Below are positions 12,167 through 23,530 of a stretch of 64,000 bases of DNA, one piece after another (within the stretch, counting starts at the first letter, position 1; each line of letters opens with the position of its first letter). Source of the stretch: Hordeum vulgare subsp. vulgare (taxonomy: Eukaryota > Streptophyta > Magnoliopsida > Poales > Poaceae); the NCBI RefSeq assembly GCF_904849725.1, contig NC_058519.1, positions 186,795,703 through 186,859,702 of the forward strand, given 5' to 3'. Under the pieces are notes generated by a model. It saw nothing but the letters and a program-made list of their open reading frames with translations, did no database searches and was not told where the DNA came from. The translations under genes and the position numbers were made by a program.

Positions 12167-12850
12167 ATGGCTAGACCTACCACTCCAAACGATACCCCTA
12201 AGAATGAAGTTCTCAATTTTAGGCAGAATGAGGAAGAAAATTTAAAGGACGCTTGGTACAGGATTTGCAATGCTCAAAGTAGATCTACTCGTAAGCAATC
12301 CACTACCGTTCTTCTTTGCAGTTTCTATGTTGGAATTTCTCCTTGGAATAGGTATATACTTGATACCATTGTAAGCGGGAATTTTTTGGGGAGCCATACT
12401 GTTGACTCCTATGGCGCTATCATGAATTTGGTAGACTCACCCCCGCTCATGGTTAATGGAACTACCTTAACCTTGGAACACGTGATGCAAAGGCTTGACG
12501 CTATTGAAAACAAAATGGCCACAGTTAAACTTATCGAGGGTTTCGATAGAAAGATCCACAATCAAATTACTTAGTACATATCCAAAGTGGGAAATTTTTC
12601 GAAAAAATTAAGGGAGAAGGAACTTATAGTTAATGATTCTTCTAGAATTGGCAAACTAGAAGATCTCATAACCAACTTGGGTTCCGCTTTTGCCGCTGTG
12701 CAAAATACTCCAAATCTCACTCTCAAAAAGACTGTCAAGTTTGTTTTTGTTCCTAAAGCTAGTGGTGAGTCATCCAATAAAGATGAAGATCTTAAGATGA
12801 TAAATGATCACACTACTTATGGTTTGAGCACCAAAGATGACTATACGTGA
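12167..12850 (+). pseudogene. Short gag-like ORF of element D
   Basis: An ATG at 12167 opens a frame of 135 codons that stops at 12572-12574 (TAG) and continues in the same frame to 12850, so one nonsense mutation splits a protein of about 227 residues. The first half, with NFRQNEEENLKDAWYRI and a WNRYILD segment, resembles the N-terminal Gag of Athila-type elements. The second half is helical (LEHVMQRLDAIENKMATV). No zinc knuckle, protease or polymerase follows. It probably serves packaging, but that is inference. Confidence 0.6.
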
Positions 12851-15500
12851 TTCCATCACCTTATGCCTAGCTAAGGGCGTTAAACAATAGCGCTTGTTGG
12901 GAGGCAATCCAATGAATCTATCCTTTTTTTATGTTTTGTGTTTTTCAAACTTTCATAATTATGTTATGATTGTGTTTTTTGTGTTTATTTTTGCGTTTGT
13001 GCCAAGCAAAACCGTTATGGTTAGTCTTGGGGATGATCATTTGGTCATGCTGGAAAAGACAGAAACTCTCTGCTCACAAAAAGAATTTTCATTTTTTTTG
13101 TAAGAGCTTTTGAGTTGATTCGTTTTGCTGCTGATTGCTATGCAAATTTTTAAGACTGTCGTAATTTTTCAGAATTTTGTAAGTACCAGAAGTATATGAA
13201 ATATACAAATTGCTACAGACTGGTCTGCTGTTAACAGATTCTGTTTTTGTTGTGTTGGTTGCTTATTTTGATGAAACTATGGATAGTATCGGGGGGTATT
13301 AGCCATGGAAGATTGAAAATACAGTAACCCAACATAAGCATAAGTAGAATTCAAGTTTTCTACAATACCTAAGGAAGTGGTGGTTTGCTTTCTTATACTA
13401 ATGTTATCACGAGTTTCTGTTTAAGTTTCGTGTTGTGAAGTTTTCAAGTTTTGGGTGAAGTTCTTATGGACAAAAAGATAAAGAGTGGCAAGAGCTCAAG
13501 CTTGGGGATTCTCAAGGCACCCCAAGTGATTCAAGGATGTCGTAAAATCCTAAGCTTGGGGATGCCCCGGGAAGGTATCCCCTCTCTCGTCTTCAATCCA
13601 TCGGTAACGTTACTTGGGGCTATATTTTTATTCACCACATGTTATGTGTTTTGCTTGGAGCGTCTTGTATCATAGGAGTCTTTTATTTTTGTGTCACAAT
13701 CATCCTTTCTGCACACCTAGAGAGATAGAGACATGCACTCATCGTGATTTTGTCGAGCTTCACTTATATTCTTTGGTAGACAATTCAGCTCACATGTGCT
13801 TCACTTATATCTTTTGAGCTACTTGATTTTGCTCTATGTGCTTCACTTATATCTTTTAGAGCATGGTGGTGCGTGGCTTGGTAGTTGATCTATGCTTTGA
13901 AAGTAGTCTCAAAAGGGTTAGTTATCCAAAGGGATATGAAAACTTGCACCTTCATGTGCATTGAATAGTTAGAGAAGTTCGATTCATCTCAACTAGTTTT
14001 GAGTTGTGGTTACGGTAATATTGAAGTTATGCTAGTAAGGTGTTGTGGATCTATAAATACTTGTGTTGAAGTTAGTGATTCCCGTAGCATGCACGTATGG
14101 TGAACTGCTATGTGATGAAGTCTGAGCATGATTGGTCTATTGATTGTCATCCTTTGTGTGCCGGTCGGGATCGCGCGATGGTTTATACCTACCAACCCTT
14201 CCCCTAGAAGTATGCGTTGAATGCTTTGTTTCGATTACTAATAAAACTTTTGCAACAAGTATATGAGTTCTTCATGACTAATGTTGAGTCCATGGTTTAG
14301 ATGCACTTTCACCTTCCACCATCACTACCTTCTTAATGCCGTGCAACTTTCGCCGGTGCACAAAACCCACCACTAGCCTCCCTCAAAACAGCCACCATAC
14401 CTACCTACTATCGCTTTTTCAAAGTCATGCCAAGATATATTGCCATGCAACTACCACCATGACATGTGCCACCACGTCTACATTTCCACTGCATGAGCAT
14501 AAGATAGCTAGCATGATGTTTCCATTAATGTCCATGCCATGCTAGATCATTGTCACGGTACACTACCGAAGGCATTTCATATAGAGTCATCGTTGCTCTA
14601 AGTTTTGAGTTGTAAGTGTGATGATCATCACTGATGGAGCATTTTCCCATGTGAGGAAATAAAAGAGGCCAAAGATGCCCACCAAAAAAAAGAGGCCAAA
14701 GAGCCCATCCAAAAAAATTGAGAGAAAAAGAGAGAAGGGACAATGCTACCACCTTTCCACACTTGTGCATATTAAGCACCATGATCTTCATGATTGAGAG
14801 TCTCTCATTTTGTCACCACCATATAGCTAGTGGGAAATTTTCATTATATAACTTGTCGTGTATATTTCAATGATAGGCTTCCTCAAAATTGCCTTAGGTC
14901 TTCGTGAGCAAGCAAGTTGGATGCACACCCACTAGTTTTCTTTAAGAGCTTTCACATACTCTTAGATCTAGTTCATCGTTTGTATGTCAATCCCTACTCA
15001 TTCACATTGATATCTATTGAATGGCATCTCCACAGCTCATTGATATGCCTAGTTAATGTGACAATCTTCTCCTTGTTTGTCTTGCAACTTCCACCACATT
15101 CCACACCACTTATAGTGCTAAAACCATGGCTCACACTCATGTATTGCGTGAGAGTTGAAAAAGTTTGAGAAAGTAAAGGTGTGAAAACAATTACTTGGCC
15201 AATACCGGGGTTGTGCATGATTTAAATTCGTTGTGCAATGATGATAGAGCATAGCCAGACTATATGATTTTGTAGGGATAACTTTCTTTTGGCCTTGTTA
15301 TTTTGAAAGTTCATGGTTACTTTGCTAGTTTGCTTGAAGTATTATTGTCTCCACATCAATAGCAAACTATTGTTTTGAATCTAATGGATCTGAACATTCA
15401 CGTCACATAAGAGGAGTTACAAAGAACATCTATGCTAGGTAGCATGAAAGCATCAAAAATTCATTATTTATCACTTCCCTACTCGAGGACGAGCAGGAGT
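12851..15500 (+). other. Non-coding internal region of element D
   Basis: About 2.65 kb without a convincing gene. It holds AT-rich stretches, two copies of a phrase with TGTGCTTCACTTATATCTTTT (near 13796 and 13838), a CA- and CAC-rich segment (14320-14480), and a pair of AAAAGAGGCCAAAGA repeats at about 14663-14705. Such long non-coding internal regions are common in non-autonomous grass Gypsy elements. Confidence 0.6.
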
Positions 15501-15516
15501 TAAGCTTGGGGATGCT
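15501..15516 (+). other. Polypurine tract of element D
   Basis: The purine-rich run AAGCTTGGGGATG lies directly before the 3' LTR start at 15517, where plus-strand DNA synthesis would be primed. Confidence 0.75.
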
Positions 15517-17160
15517 TGATACGTCTCAAACGTATCTATAATTTTTGATGGTTTCACGATGTTATCTTGTCAACTTTGGATGTTTTGTTTACCTTTTATA
15601 TCTTTTTTGGGACTAACTTATTAACTCAGTGCCAAGCGCTAGTTCTTGTTTTTTCTGTGTCTTTGACTCTTTTGAGATCTGATTTTGGAACAGAGTCCAA
15701 ACAGAATAATTCTTTCGCGATGATTTTTTATGGAAAATATCAAAAATACCGGAAGAAAAAGATACCGGAGGGGGGTCCCAAGGGCGCCACAAGCCCTATC
15801 GCCGCGACCCCCCCTAGGTCACGGCAATCAAGCTTGTCGGCCCCTCGGGGGCCCACTTGATGCAACTCCACCGCCATATGGTCCTATAAATTCAGAAACC
15901 TTCAGAAAGAAACCTAGATCGGGAGTTCCGCCGCCGCAAGTTCCTGTTTCCACGAGATCTCATCTAGAGACCCTTTCCGGTGCCCTGCCGGAGGGGACTT
16001 TGGAGTTGGAGGGCTTCTTCATTAACATCATCGCCCCTCCAATGACTCGTGAGTAGTTCACTTCAGACCTACGGGTCCGTAGTTAGTAGCTAGATGGCTT
16101 CTTCTCTCTCTTGGATCTTCAATACAAAGTTCTCCATGATCTTCATGGAGATCTATCCGATGTAATCCTTTTTGGCGGTGTGTTTGTCGAGATCCGATGA
16201 ATTGTGGATTTGTGATCAGATTATCTATGATATATATTTGAGCCTTTGCTGATTTCTAATATGCATGAGTTGATATCCTTGTAAGTCTCGCCGAGTCTTG
16301 GGTTTTGTTTGGCCAACTAGATCTATGATTCTTGCAATGGGAGAAGTGCTTGGTTTTGGGTTCTTACCGTGTGGTGACCTTTCCCAGTGACAGTAGGGGC
16401 AGCAAGGCACACATCGTGTAGTTGCCATCAAGGGTAACAAGATGGGCTTTGTCGTAGATATGAGATTGTCCATCAACATCATGTCATCTTGCTTAAGGCG
16501 TTACTCTGTTCTTTTGGACTTAATACACTAGATGCATGTTGGATAGCGGTCGATGTGTGGAGTAATAGTAGTAGATGCAAAAAGTATCGGTCTACTTGTT
16601 TTGGACGTGATGCCTATAGATATAATCATTGCCATAGATGACGTCACGACTTTGCGCGGTTCTATCAATTGCTCGACAGTAATTCGTTCACCCACCGTCT
16701 ACTTGCTTTCATGAGAAAAGCCACTAGTAAACACTACGGCCCCCGGGTCTATTCACACCTATCGTTTACACCTCCTCTTTTACTTTTCTTTCTTACTTTG
16801 TTGCTTTCAGTTCTCACTTGGCAAACAATCTATAAGGGATTGACAACCCCTTCATAGCGTTGGGAGCAAGCTTTTTGTGTTTGTGCAGGCACTTGTGATA
16901 CTCCTTCACTGGATCGATACCTTGGTTCTCAAAACTGAGCGAAATACTTACCACCCTGCGCTACATCACCCTTTCCACTTTGAGGGAACACCAACGCAAG
17001 GCTCCAAGGCCGCGGGGAAATCCTTTGCATATTTGTCTAGGAAATCCCTAAAGGCGTAGCCGTAGCAGAAGGATTCCTGGTGCCATTGCTGAGGAGTAAA
17101 GAACAGTATCCCGTCAGCACTGTTTCTGGCGCCGTTGGAAGGTCTTTTGTTGCATCAGCA
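15517..17160 (+). repeat. 3' LTR of element D
   Basis: Starts TGATACGTCTCAAACG and ends TTGCATCAGCA, followed by the CTCAT duplication at 17161-17165. It is 1644 bp and closely matches 10327-11978 with scattered substitutions and small indels. Confidence 0.92.
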
Positions 17161-17165
17161 CTCAT

Positions 17166-18158
17166 ATCCCAAATGGATTCCGTGTCCACGGCGTGTGAAG
17201 AAGTAAGCCAAATGATATTTTCGCTCGTCCCATTGTGGGACCCTAATCATTCGGGAAATCAATGAGGACGACATGATCATCCTTACCTCAATGCGAGTGT
17301 GGATCCGTCCCTACTCACCGATTGAGCATGCGCAGTTCAGAGCTTTCGTTCACCAAACTAATGGAATCTATCTTCCCAAAAGATAGTTCATCACTGCCGA
17401 CTCCGAACATACCCGTATGACTTGACAGTCGGAATTCATCACTCTTGAATCCGTGGAGGTTTGCCAAGAATGCGAATGACGCAGCCCCGATCTGCAGTCT
17501 AAGAATCTACGGTGCATTGAAGGAAGTCATTCACTCGGTCTGCAAAACCTCAACCGGTTCGGGAGCTACTCATGGGGTTGTACATTAAGGGTAGGCCTAC
17601 GGACCTACTTCCCTAGGCCCACCTAGGACCCCTTACGGACATCAGTGTCCTTGAAGTCACCGGTGTAGCCTCGACCTCACTCGGTTCAGCAACCATCACT
17701 CGGCCTGCATGGATTCACTCGGATCACCTTGCGGCAGTCGGATACATCTTGGCATTCGAACTACAACAAGGAGAAGGCACCGAAGAGGCTAGAAAGGCTA
17801 CGGACTTAATCCATCACATGAAGTGTAATGAAGACTCACGTTACCAGTAACATCGAGAGTTAAAGCTGCCGTTTCTAGTAACTTCCCTGTTTATTAGCAT
17901 GAATTACCTTGTAATGAAGCGCGGCCGATCGTGGCAGCAACTATATAAGCCACTCCCGGGCTCCAGCTCAAGGGTTCATCACTTTGTAATCTTTTACACC
18001 CTATAAGGAAACATCAGCCTCAGGGCTCGAGACGTAGGGTTGTTACCACTTCCGAGTCGGGCCTGAACTCGTACATCCGAGTGCATCCGGTGCGCCTAGT
18101 TAGACTTTTCCCTTTGTTCATACCCCTAGTACTATTGTCAGGAGTCATTTCCACGACA
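17166..18158 (+). repeat. Element A 3' region and 3' LTR
   Basis: This resumes element A after element D. The last several hundred bases have LTR features: a TATA box at 17942-17949, a downstream CT-rich start region, and a terminus ending CCACGACA. The LTR start could not be placed; no TGTCGTGG-like opening is visible nearby, so it may be mutated or deleted. Confidence 0.6.
17942..17949 (+). promoter_or_regulatory. TATA box in the element A 3' LTR
   Basis: TATATAAG is followed 30 bp later by GC-rich sequence (CACTCCCGGGCTCC), a common layout for LTR promoters. Confidence 0.5.
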
Positions 18159-18583
18159 AGAGTCGAGAAGTGACTGAAGCAGGATGGTGGTACTAGCGGT
18201 GAGGATGATATCATCATCATAGAGAAGGATATAGGAGACAGAGGTACCATGATGCAAGATGGAAAGTGAGGTGTCGCACTTTGAGGACACAAAACCGAGG
18301 GAGTGAATGAAGCAGGTGAACCGAAGAAACCATGTGCGTGGCACCTGCTTAAGCCCCGAGAGAGACTTGTCTATGCGACAAACGTGTGTCGGAGATGTGG
18401 CGTGTGTGAAGCCGGAAGGCTATTCGCAGTAGACGGTCTTGGCGAGATTGCCGTGAAAAAAGGCATTTTTGACGTCCATCTAATGTATGGGCCAAGAATG
18501 AGCAGTCGCGATGCTGAGGACGACCCGGATCCTAGCCGTATTTACAATAAGGTTAAAGGTATCCCCATAGTCGACACCTGACT
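18159..18583 (-). pseudogene. Element G (Copia) reverse transcriptase fragment
   Basis: On the minus strand this encodes part of a Ty1/Copia reverse transcriptase: a QMDVKNAFFHGNL-like segment near 18480-18440, LSGLKQVPRTW near 18340, and the catalytic box YDDDIILTA near 18210 (normally YVDDIILTA; the valine is replaced by aspartate). Frameshifts separate the parts. It is cut at 18158 by the end of element A and at 18584 by solo LTR F; the upstream part of the same domain continues at 20358. It belongs to a Copia lineage different from elements E and J. Confidence 0.75.
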
Positions 18584-20352
18584 TGAAGGAGAACGTTGCA
18601 TGGGAAACAAAAAATTTCCTAAGCACACGAAGACCTATCATGGTGACGTCCATCTACGAGAGGAAATTTGCATCTACGTACCCATGTAGATCGCATAGCA
18701 GGAAGCGTTAATAAACGCGGTTGATGTAGTGGAACGTCTTCACGTCCCTTGAACCGTCCCACGAACCGTCCCACGATCCGTCCCATAATCCGTTCCGATC
18801 TAGTGCCGAACGGACGGCACCTCCGCGTTCAGCACACGTATAGCTCGATGATGATCTCGGCCTTCTTGATCCAGCAAGCAAGACGAAGAAGTAGATGAGT
18901 TCTCCGGCAGTGTGACGGCGCGCCGGTGGTGGTGACGATCTACTCCTGCAGGGCTCCGCCCGAGCTCCGTAGAAATCCGATCTAGAGGTAAAACTATGTG
19001 GTCTAGGGTTGAGTTGCACGTGGCAAAAGTTGTCTCAAATCAGCCCTAAATCACCACTATATATAGGAGGGAGGGGTAGGAGGATTGCCTTGAGGACCAA
19101 GTCCTCATGGGTGCGCTGGCCAGGAAGGAGAGGAGCAATCCTACTCCAATCAGGATTGGAAAGTGGAGTCCTTCTCTTCCTTCCCACCTCCCCTTTTTTC
19201 TCATTGGTTTTCTTCTCTTGGCGCCTAGGAGTTCTTGGGCTGTCCCACATTGGGCTCCATCCGCGTGGGTTGCCCCACTCCCGGTGAACTTCCAGAACCC
19301 ATTCGTCACTCCCGGTACAATGTCGTTAATGCCCAAAAACCTTCCGGTAACCAAATGAAACCATCCTATATATCAATCTTCGTTTCCGAACCATTTCGGA
19401 AACCCTCGTGACGTCCGTGATCTCATCCGGGACTCCGAACAACATTCGGTAACCACACATATAACTCAATTATACTAAAACATCATCGAACCTTAAGTGT
19501 GCAGACCCTGCGGGTTCGAGAACTATGTAGACATGCCCCGAGGTAATCCTCGGTCAATATCCAAGAGCGGGACCTGGATGCCCATATTGGATCCAACATA
19601 TTCTCTGGAGATCTTATCGTTGAACCTCAGTGTCAAGGATTCATATAATCCCGTATGTCATTCCCTTTGTCCTTCGGTATGTTACTTACCCGAGATTCGA
19701 TCGTCGGTATCCGCATACCTATTTCAATCTCATTACCGGCAAGTCTCTTTACTCGTTCCATAATACAAGATCCCGTGACTTACACTTAGTCACATTGCTT
19801 GCAAGGCTTCTGTGTGATGTTGTATTACCGAGTGGGCCCTGAGATACCTCTCCGTCACACGGAGTGACAAATCCCAGTCTTGATCCATAATAACTCAACA
19901 CACACCTTCAGAGATACCTGTAGAGCACCTTTATAGTCACCCAGTTACGTTGCGACATTTGATGCACACAAGGTATTCCTCCGGTGCCAGTGAGTTATAT
20001 GATCTCATGGTCATAGGAATAAATACTTGACACGCAGAAAACAATAGCAATAAAAATGACACGTCAATATGCTACGTATATAATTTGGGTCTTGTCCATC
20101 ACATGATTCTCCTAATGTTTTGATCCCGTTATCAAGTGACAACACTTGCCTATGGCCAGGAAACCTTGACCATCTTTGATCAACGAACTAGTCAACTAGA
20201 GGCTCACTAGGGACAGTGTGTTGTATATGCATCCACACATGTATTTGAGTTTCCAATCAATACAATTCTAGCATGGATAATAAACGATTATTATGAACAA
20301 GGAAATATAATAATAACTAATTTATTATTGCCTCTAGGGCATATTTCCAACA
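18584..20352 (-). mobile_element. Solo LTR F (Copia, BARE1/WIS/Angela type)
   Basis: Read on the minus strand it starts TGTTGGAAATATGCCC at 20352 and ends at 18584. The target duplication TGACT is at 18579-18583 and 20353-20357. The 3' terminus has three substitutions relative to the usual GGGGAACA-type end. Length is 1769 bp. It splits the reverse transcriptase of element G and carries no genes. Confidence 0.88.
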
Positions 20353-20357
20353 TGACT

Positions 20358-20982
20358 GTGGTGTGAAGCCGTGAACCATCCACCGAGCCTCGTACCACGC
20401 CGGTGTACCGTCGGGATGAAGCTTATGGCGAAAGATCCACTTGCCACACACCATGTTAACACCCATAGGACAAGGAACCAAAGATCATGTATCCTTTCAA
20501 ATTAGCATGTTAAACTCATGAAGAATTGTGGCATGCCACTTGGGGTCCTTAAGTGTTGCACGGTACAACAAGGGAATGGGCGAAAGCACGTCGACAACGT
20601 GAAGATCAAGGATCTGTTTGGGCATGACATAGCCCATTTCCCCACGCGTCTACATTGGGTGTGGGTTTGCGGGTGGAGATATAGGCACGAAACGGGGTGG
20701 CAGTGGTTGGATGGGTGGCAACACAAGAAACCGGAGTGACGACGGGTTGAAAAAGAGTGGCATGTGGATGATAGACGAAGTGGACACGAAACAGTGTGGT
20801 GGTCTCAGGGCGGTCGACTGTAATCCTCAGAGATCCGAGGCATGTGCGGTCCATCAGAGAGATCCCGAGGGGAGGCTGGGAGGCTAGTGGGTGGGCCTCA
20901 GGGAAGTACATGGCATGGTGGGGTTCGCTACGCTGCTAGACCGTGAGTTAACATGGGTGGCGCATGCGCGTGCATGGGGGAC
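20358..20982 (-). pseudogene. Element G integrase C-terminal linker and reverse transcriptase N-terminus
   Basis: Minus-strand reading gives decayed Copia sequence linking integrase to reverse transcriptase. The lower part (20460-20360) holds the WIFRHKLHPDG-like start of the polymerase, which joins the fragment ending at 18583 once LTR F is taken out. The upper part is a proline- and histidine-rich linker. Several stops and frame changes are present. Confidence 0.65.
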
Positions 20983-21272
20983 AATTTTTTGGTTTTGACC
21001 TAAGAGCCTAACAAAATCTATATCTGACCTAACTTTTTTTTCCAATCTAACCTCTTTACGTGACACCAACATCCCTGGTGTCTGGATTGCACGGGAGACG
21101 CCAGGGACCATGCTGTCCGGTACGGGCCCGCTCGATCACCCGCTTCGTTGATGGGCTGACGTGGCAAAGGGCCAGACGCCAGGGACCCTAGCATCTGGTC
21201 TCCAGACCCACACGCCGCACACCCTAGCATCTAGTCTCAGTCACGCGGGCCCGCCCCACCCGGACGACAGGA
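20983..21272. repeat. Palindrome array 1 (GACGCCA type, 35-36 bp spacing)
   Basis: Opens with AATTTTTTGGTTTTGACC at 20983-21000. Four 21-bp units of the form 7 bp, 7 bp, inverted 7 bp lie at 21062-21082, 21097-21117, 21175-21195 and 21211-21231; the first is a perfect palindrome (GACACCA/TGGTGTC). Spacings are 35, 78 and 36 bp. It lies between Copia element G and the truncated end of LTR H. The arrangement matches the arrays at 58977 and 60157. Confidence 0.7.
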
Positions 21273-21709
21273 AATCTTAAGAACATGCAGATATGAAAAT
21301 GTCAATGATATAGAGATGTGAGACCTCTATGAATGAAGAACCGGCAAAAACTTCCAACATCAAAAACATCATAGAATATGCATATGGACTCCGTTTTTGA
21401 TGAACTCGATTTTATCATGAAGATGACCATAATCTCTAAAACTCACAAAGAGAAACACCAAACAAGAACCAAGAAATATGATGCAAGGATGCAAATGGTT
21501 TGATCTATCAATGAACGGTACGATCAAGCTACTTACTTTAGAGCCCCCCTTGACAGTACGTCTATCTATTCTAAAATAGAAAAACCTATCAAGGGAAAAC
21601 ATATACCTTGCACCTTGTCCTCTTGAGCTAGATGACGATGATCTTGGCTTCCTCAATATGGACCACCTTTCTTGATTGCGTTGGTTTGATGAAGACTAGT
21701 TGATTGCTC
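21273..21709 (-). repeat. LTR H, downstream part
   Basis: This is the far side of an LTR whose start lies at 31108. The two parts join at the TGCTC target duplication of element E. The left border near 21273 is approximate; no clear LTR end or target duplication is seen, so this end seems truncated. Confidence 0.6.
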
Positions 21710-23498
21710 TGTTGGGTAACGTAGCATAAATTCAAAATTTTCCTACGCATATTCAGATCATCCTATGGAGAGACCAGCAACGAGAGAGGGGTAAGAGCAT
21801 CTTCATACCTTTGAAAATTTCTAAGCGGAAGCGTTACTAGAACGTGGTTGATGGAGTCGTACTCGCAGCGATTCGGATCGCGGTGTGATTCCGATCTAGT
21901 GTCGAACTACGGCACCTCCGCGTTCAACACACGTGCAGCCCGGTGACGTCTCCCGCACCTTGATCCAGCAAGGACGAGGGAGAGGTTGGGGAAGAACTCC
22001 AGCAGCACGACGGCGTGGTGTCGATGGAGAGACGAGGTCTCCCGGCAGGGCTTCGCCAAGCACCGGTAGAGAGGAGGAGGAAGAAGGGCAGGGCTGCGCC
22101 GAGAGAGAGAGAGAGAAAACCGTGTGCAACACAGCCCCGAAACCTCAACTATATATAGGGGGAGGGGGAGGGGCGCAGCCCTTAGGGTTCCCACCCCCAA
22201 GGGGTGCGGAAGCCCCAATCTGCGCCAGGAGGTGGCTGCCAGGAGGGGAGGAGGGGTGTGGCGCACCCCTGGTGGGCCTTAGGCCCACCTGGCTTAGGGT
22301 TTGCCCCCCCCCCCCCCTTCCGTCTCCCCTGCGCATTGGGCTGAGTGGGGAGGCACACCAGCCCACCTAGGGGCTGGTTCCCTGCCCCACGTGGCCCACC
22401 TTAGCTCCCGGGGTCGTTGCCCCCCCTTCGGTGGACCCCCGGGGCCACCTCCGGTGGTCCCGGTGGTCCCGGTACGTTACCGGTGATGCCCGAAACACTT
22501 CCGGTGTCCGAAACCATCCGCCCTATATATCAATCTTTACCTCGGGACCATTCCGGAGCTCCTCGTGATGTCCGGGATCTCATCCGGGACTCCGAACAAC
22601 TTTCGGTAACCTCGTATAACAATTCCCTATAACCCTAGCGTCACCGAACCTTAAGTGTGTAGACCCTACGGGTTCGGGAGACAGGCAGACATGACCGAGA
22701 CACCTCTCCGGCCAATAACCATCAGCGGGGTCTGGATACCCATGGTGGCTCCCACTTGCTCCACGATGATCTCATCGATGAACCACGATGTCAAGGATTC
22801 AATCAATCCCGTATACGATTCCCTTTGCCTGTCGGTATAGAACTTGCCCGAGATTCGATCGTCGGTATACCTATACCTTGTTCAATCTCGTTACCGGTAA
22901 GTCTCTTTACTCGTTCCGTAGCACGTCATCGTGTGACTAACTACTTAGTCACATTGAGCTCATGATGATGTTCTACCGAGTGGGCCCAGAGATACCACTC
23001 CGTCACACGGAGTGACAAATCCCGATCTCGATTCGTACCAACCGAACAGACACTTTCAGAGATACCCGTAGTGCACCTTTATAGTCACCCAGTTACGTTG
23101 TGACATTTGATACACCCAAAGCACTCCTACGGTATCCGAGAGTAGCACAATCCCACGGTCGAAGGAAAAGATACTTGACATTTGAAAAGCTTTAGCATGC
23201 GAACAATACAATCTAGTGTTATGCTTAGGATTGGGTCTTGTCCATCACATCATTCTCCCAATGATGTGATCCCGTTATCAATGACATCTAATGCCCATGA
23301 TCAGGAAACCATGATCATCTATTGACTAACGAGCTAGCCAACTAGAGGCTTGCTAGGGACACATTGTGATCTATTTATTCACACATGTATTACTGTTTCC
23401 TGTTAATACAATTATAGCATGAACAATAGACGATTATCATGAACAAGGAAATATGATAATAACCATTTTATTATTGCCTCTAGGGCATATTTCCTACA
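21710..23498 (-). repeat. 3' LTR of element E
   Basis: On the minus strand it begins TGTAGGAAATATGCCC (usual start TGTTGG) at 23498 and ends TACCCAACA at 21710. Length 1789 bp. Confidence 0.93.
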
Positions 23499-23510
23499 GT
23501 CTCCCACTTG
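23499..23510 (-). other. Polypurine tract of element E
   Basis: CAAGTGGGAGAC on the minus strand lies directly before the 3' LTR. The same tract lies before the 3' LTR of element J. Confidence 0.8.
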
Positions 23511-23530
23511 CACTAGAGTCAATAATCTAG

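Larger units (their letters stand above)
10327..17160 (+). mobile_element. Element D: complete non-autonomous Gypsy (Athila-type) retrotransposon
   Basis: Two LTRs of about 1.65 kb, a primer-binding site matching tRNA-Asp, a polypurine tract and a 5-bp target duplication CTCAT (10322-10326 and 17161-17165) define it. The internal part is only about 3.5 kb and holds a short gag-like ORF but no protease, reverse transcriptase or integrase. It must depend on a related autonomous element. It sits in element A, just upstream of the antisense ORF start. Confidence 0.92.
1..18158 (+). mobile_element. Element A: decayed Tat-lineage Ty3/Gypsy retrotransposon, 5' end outside the window
   Basis: Gag, protease, reverse transcriptase, RNase H and a second RNase H-like domain follow each other on the plus strand from 1 to about 6735. 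They are followed by an antisense coding region (6760-9967) and an LTR that ends at 18158 in CCACGACA. Dual RNase H plus an antisense ORF before the 3' LTR is known for the plant Tat lineage. No integrase is visible, so the element cannot move itself. It is interrupted by solo LTR B at 1781-5147 and element D at 10327-17160; its sequence resumes cleanly after both. It appears to be inserted in Copia element G, whose reverse transcriptase begins at 18159. Confidence 0.8.

Noticed and set aside
21896..22370. Overlapping ORFs of 70-145 codons on both strands, repeated at 28958-29426
   Set aside because: They occur at the same place in both LTRs of element E, in the GC-rich region after the TATA box, and lack domains. 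They are LTR sequence, not genes.
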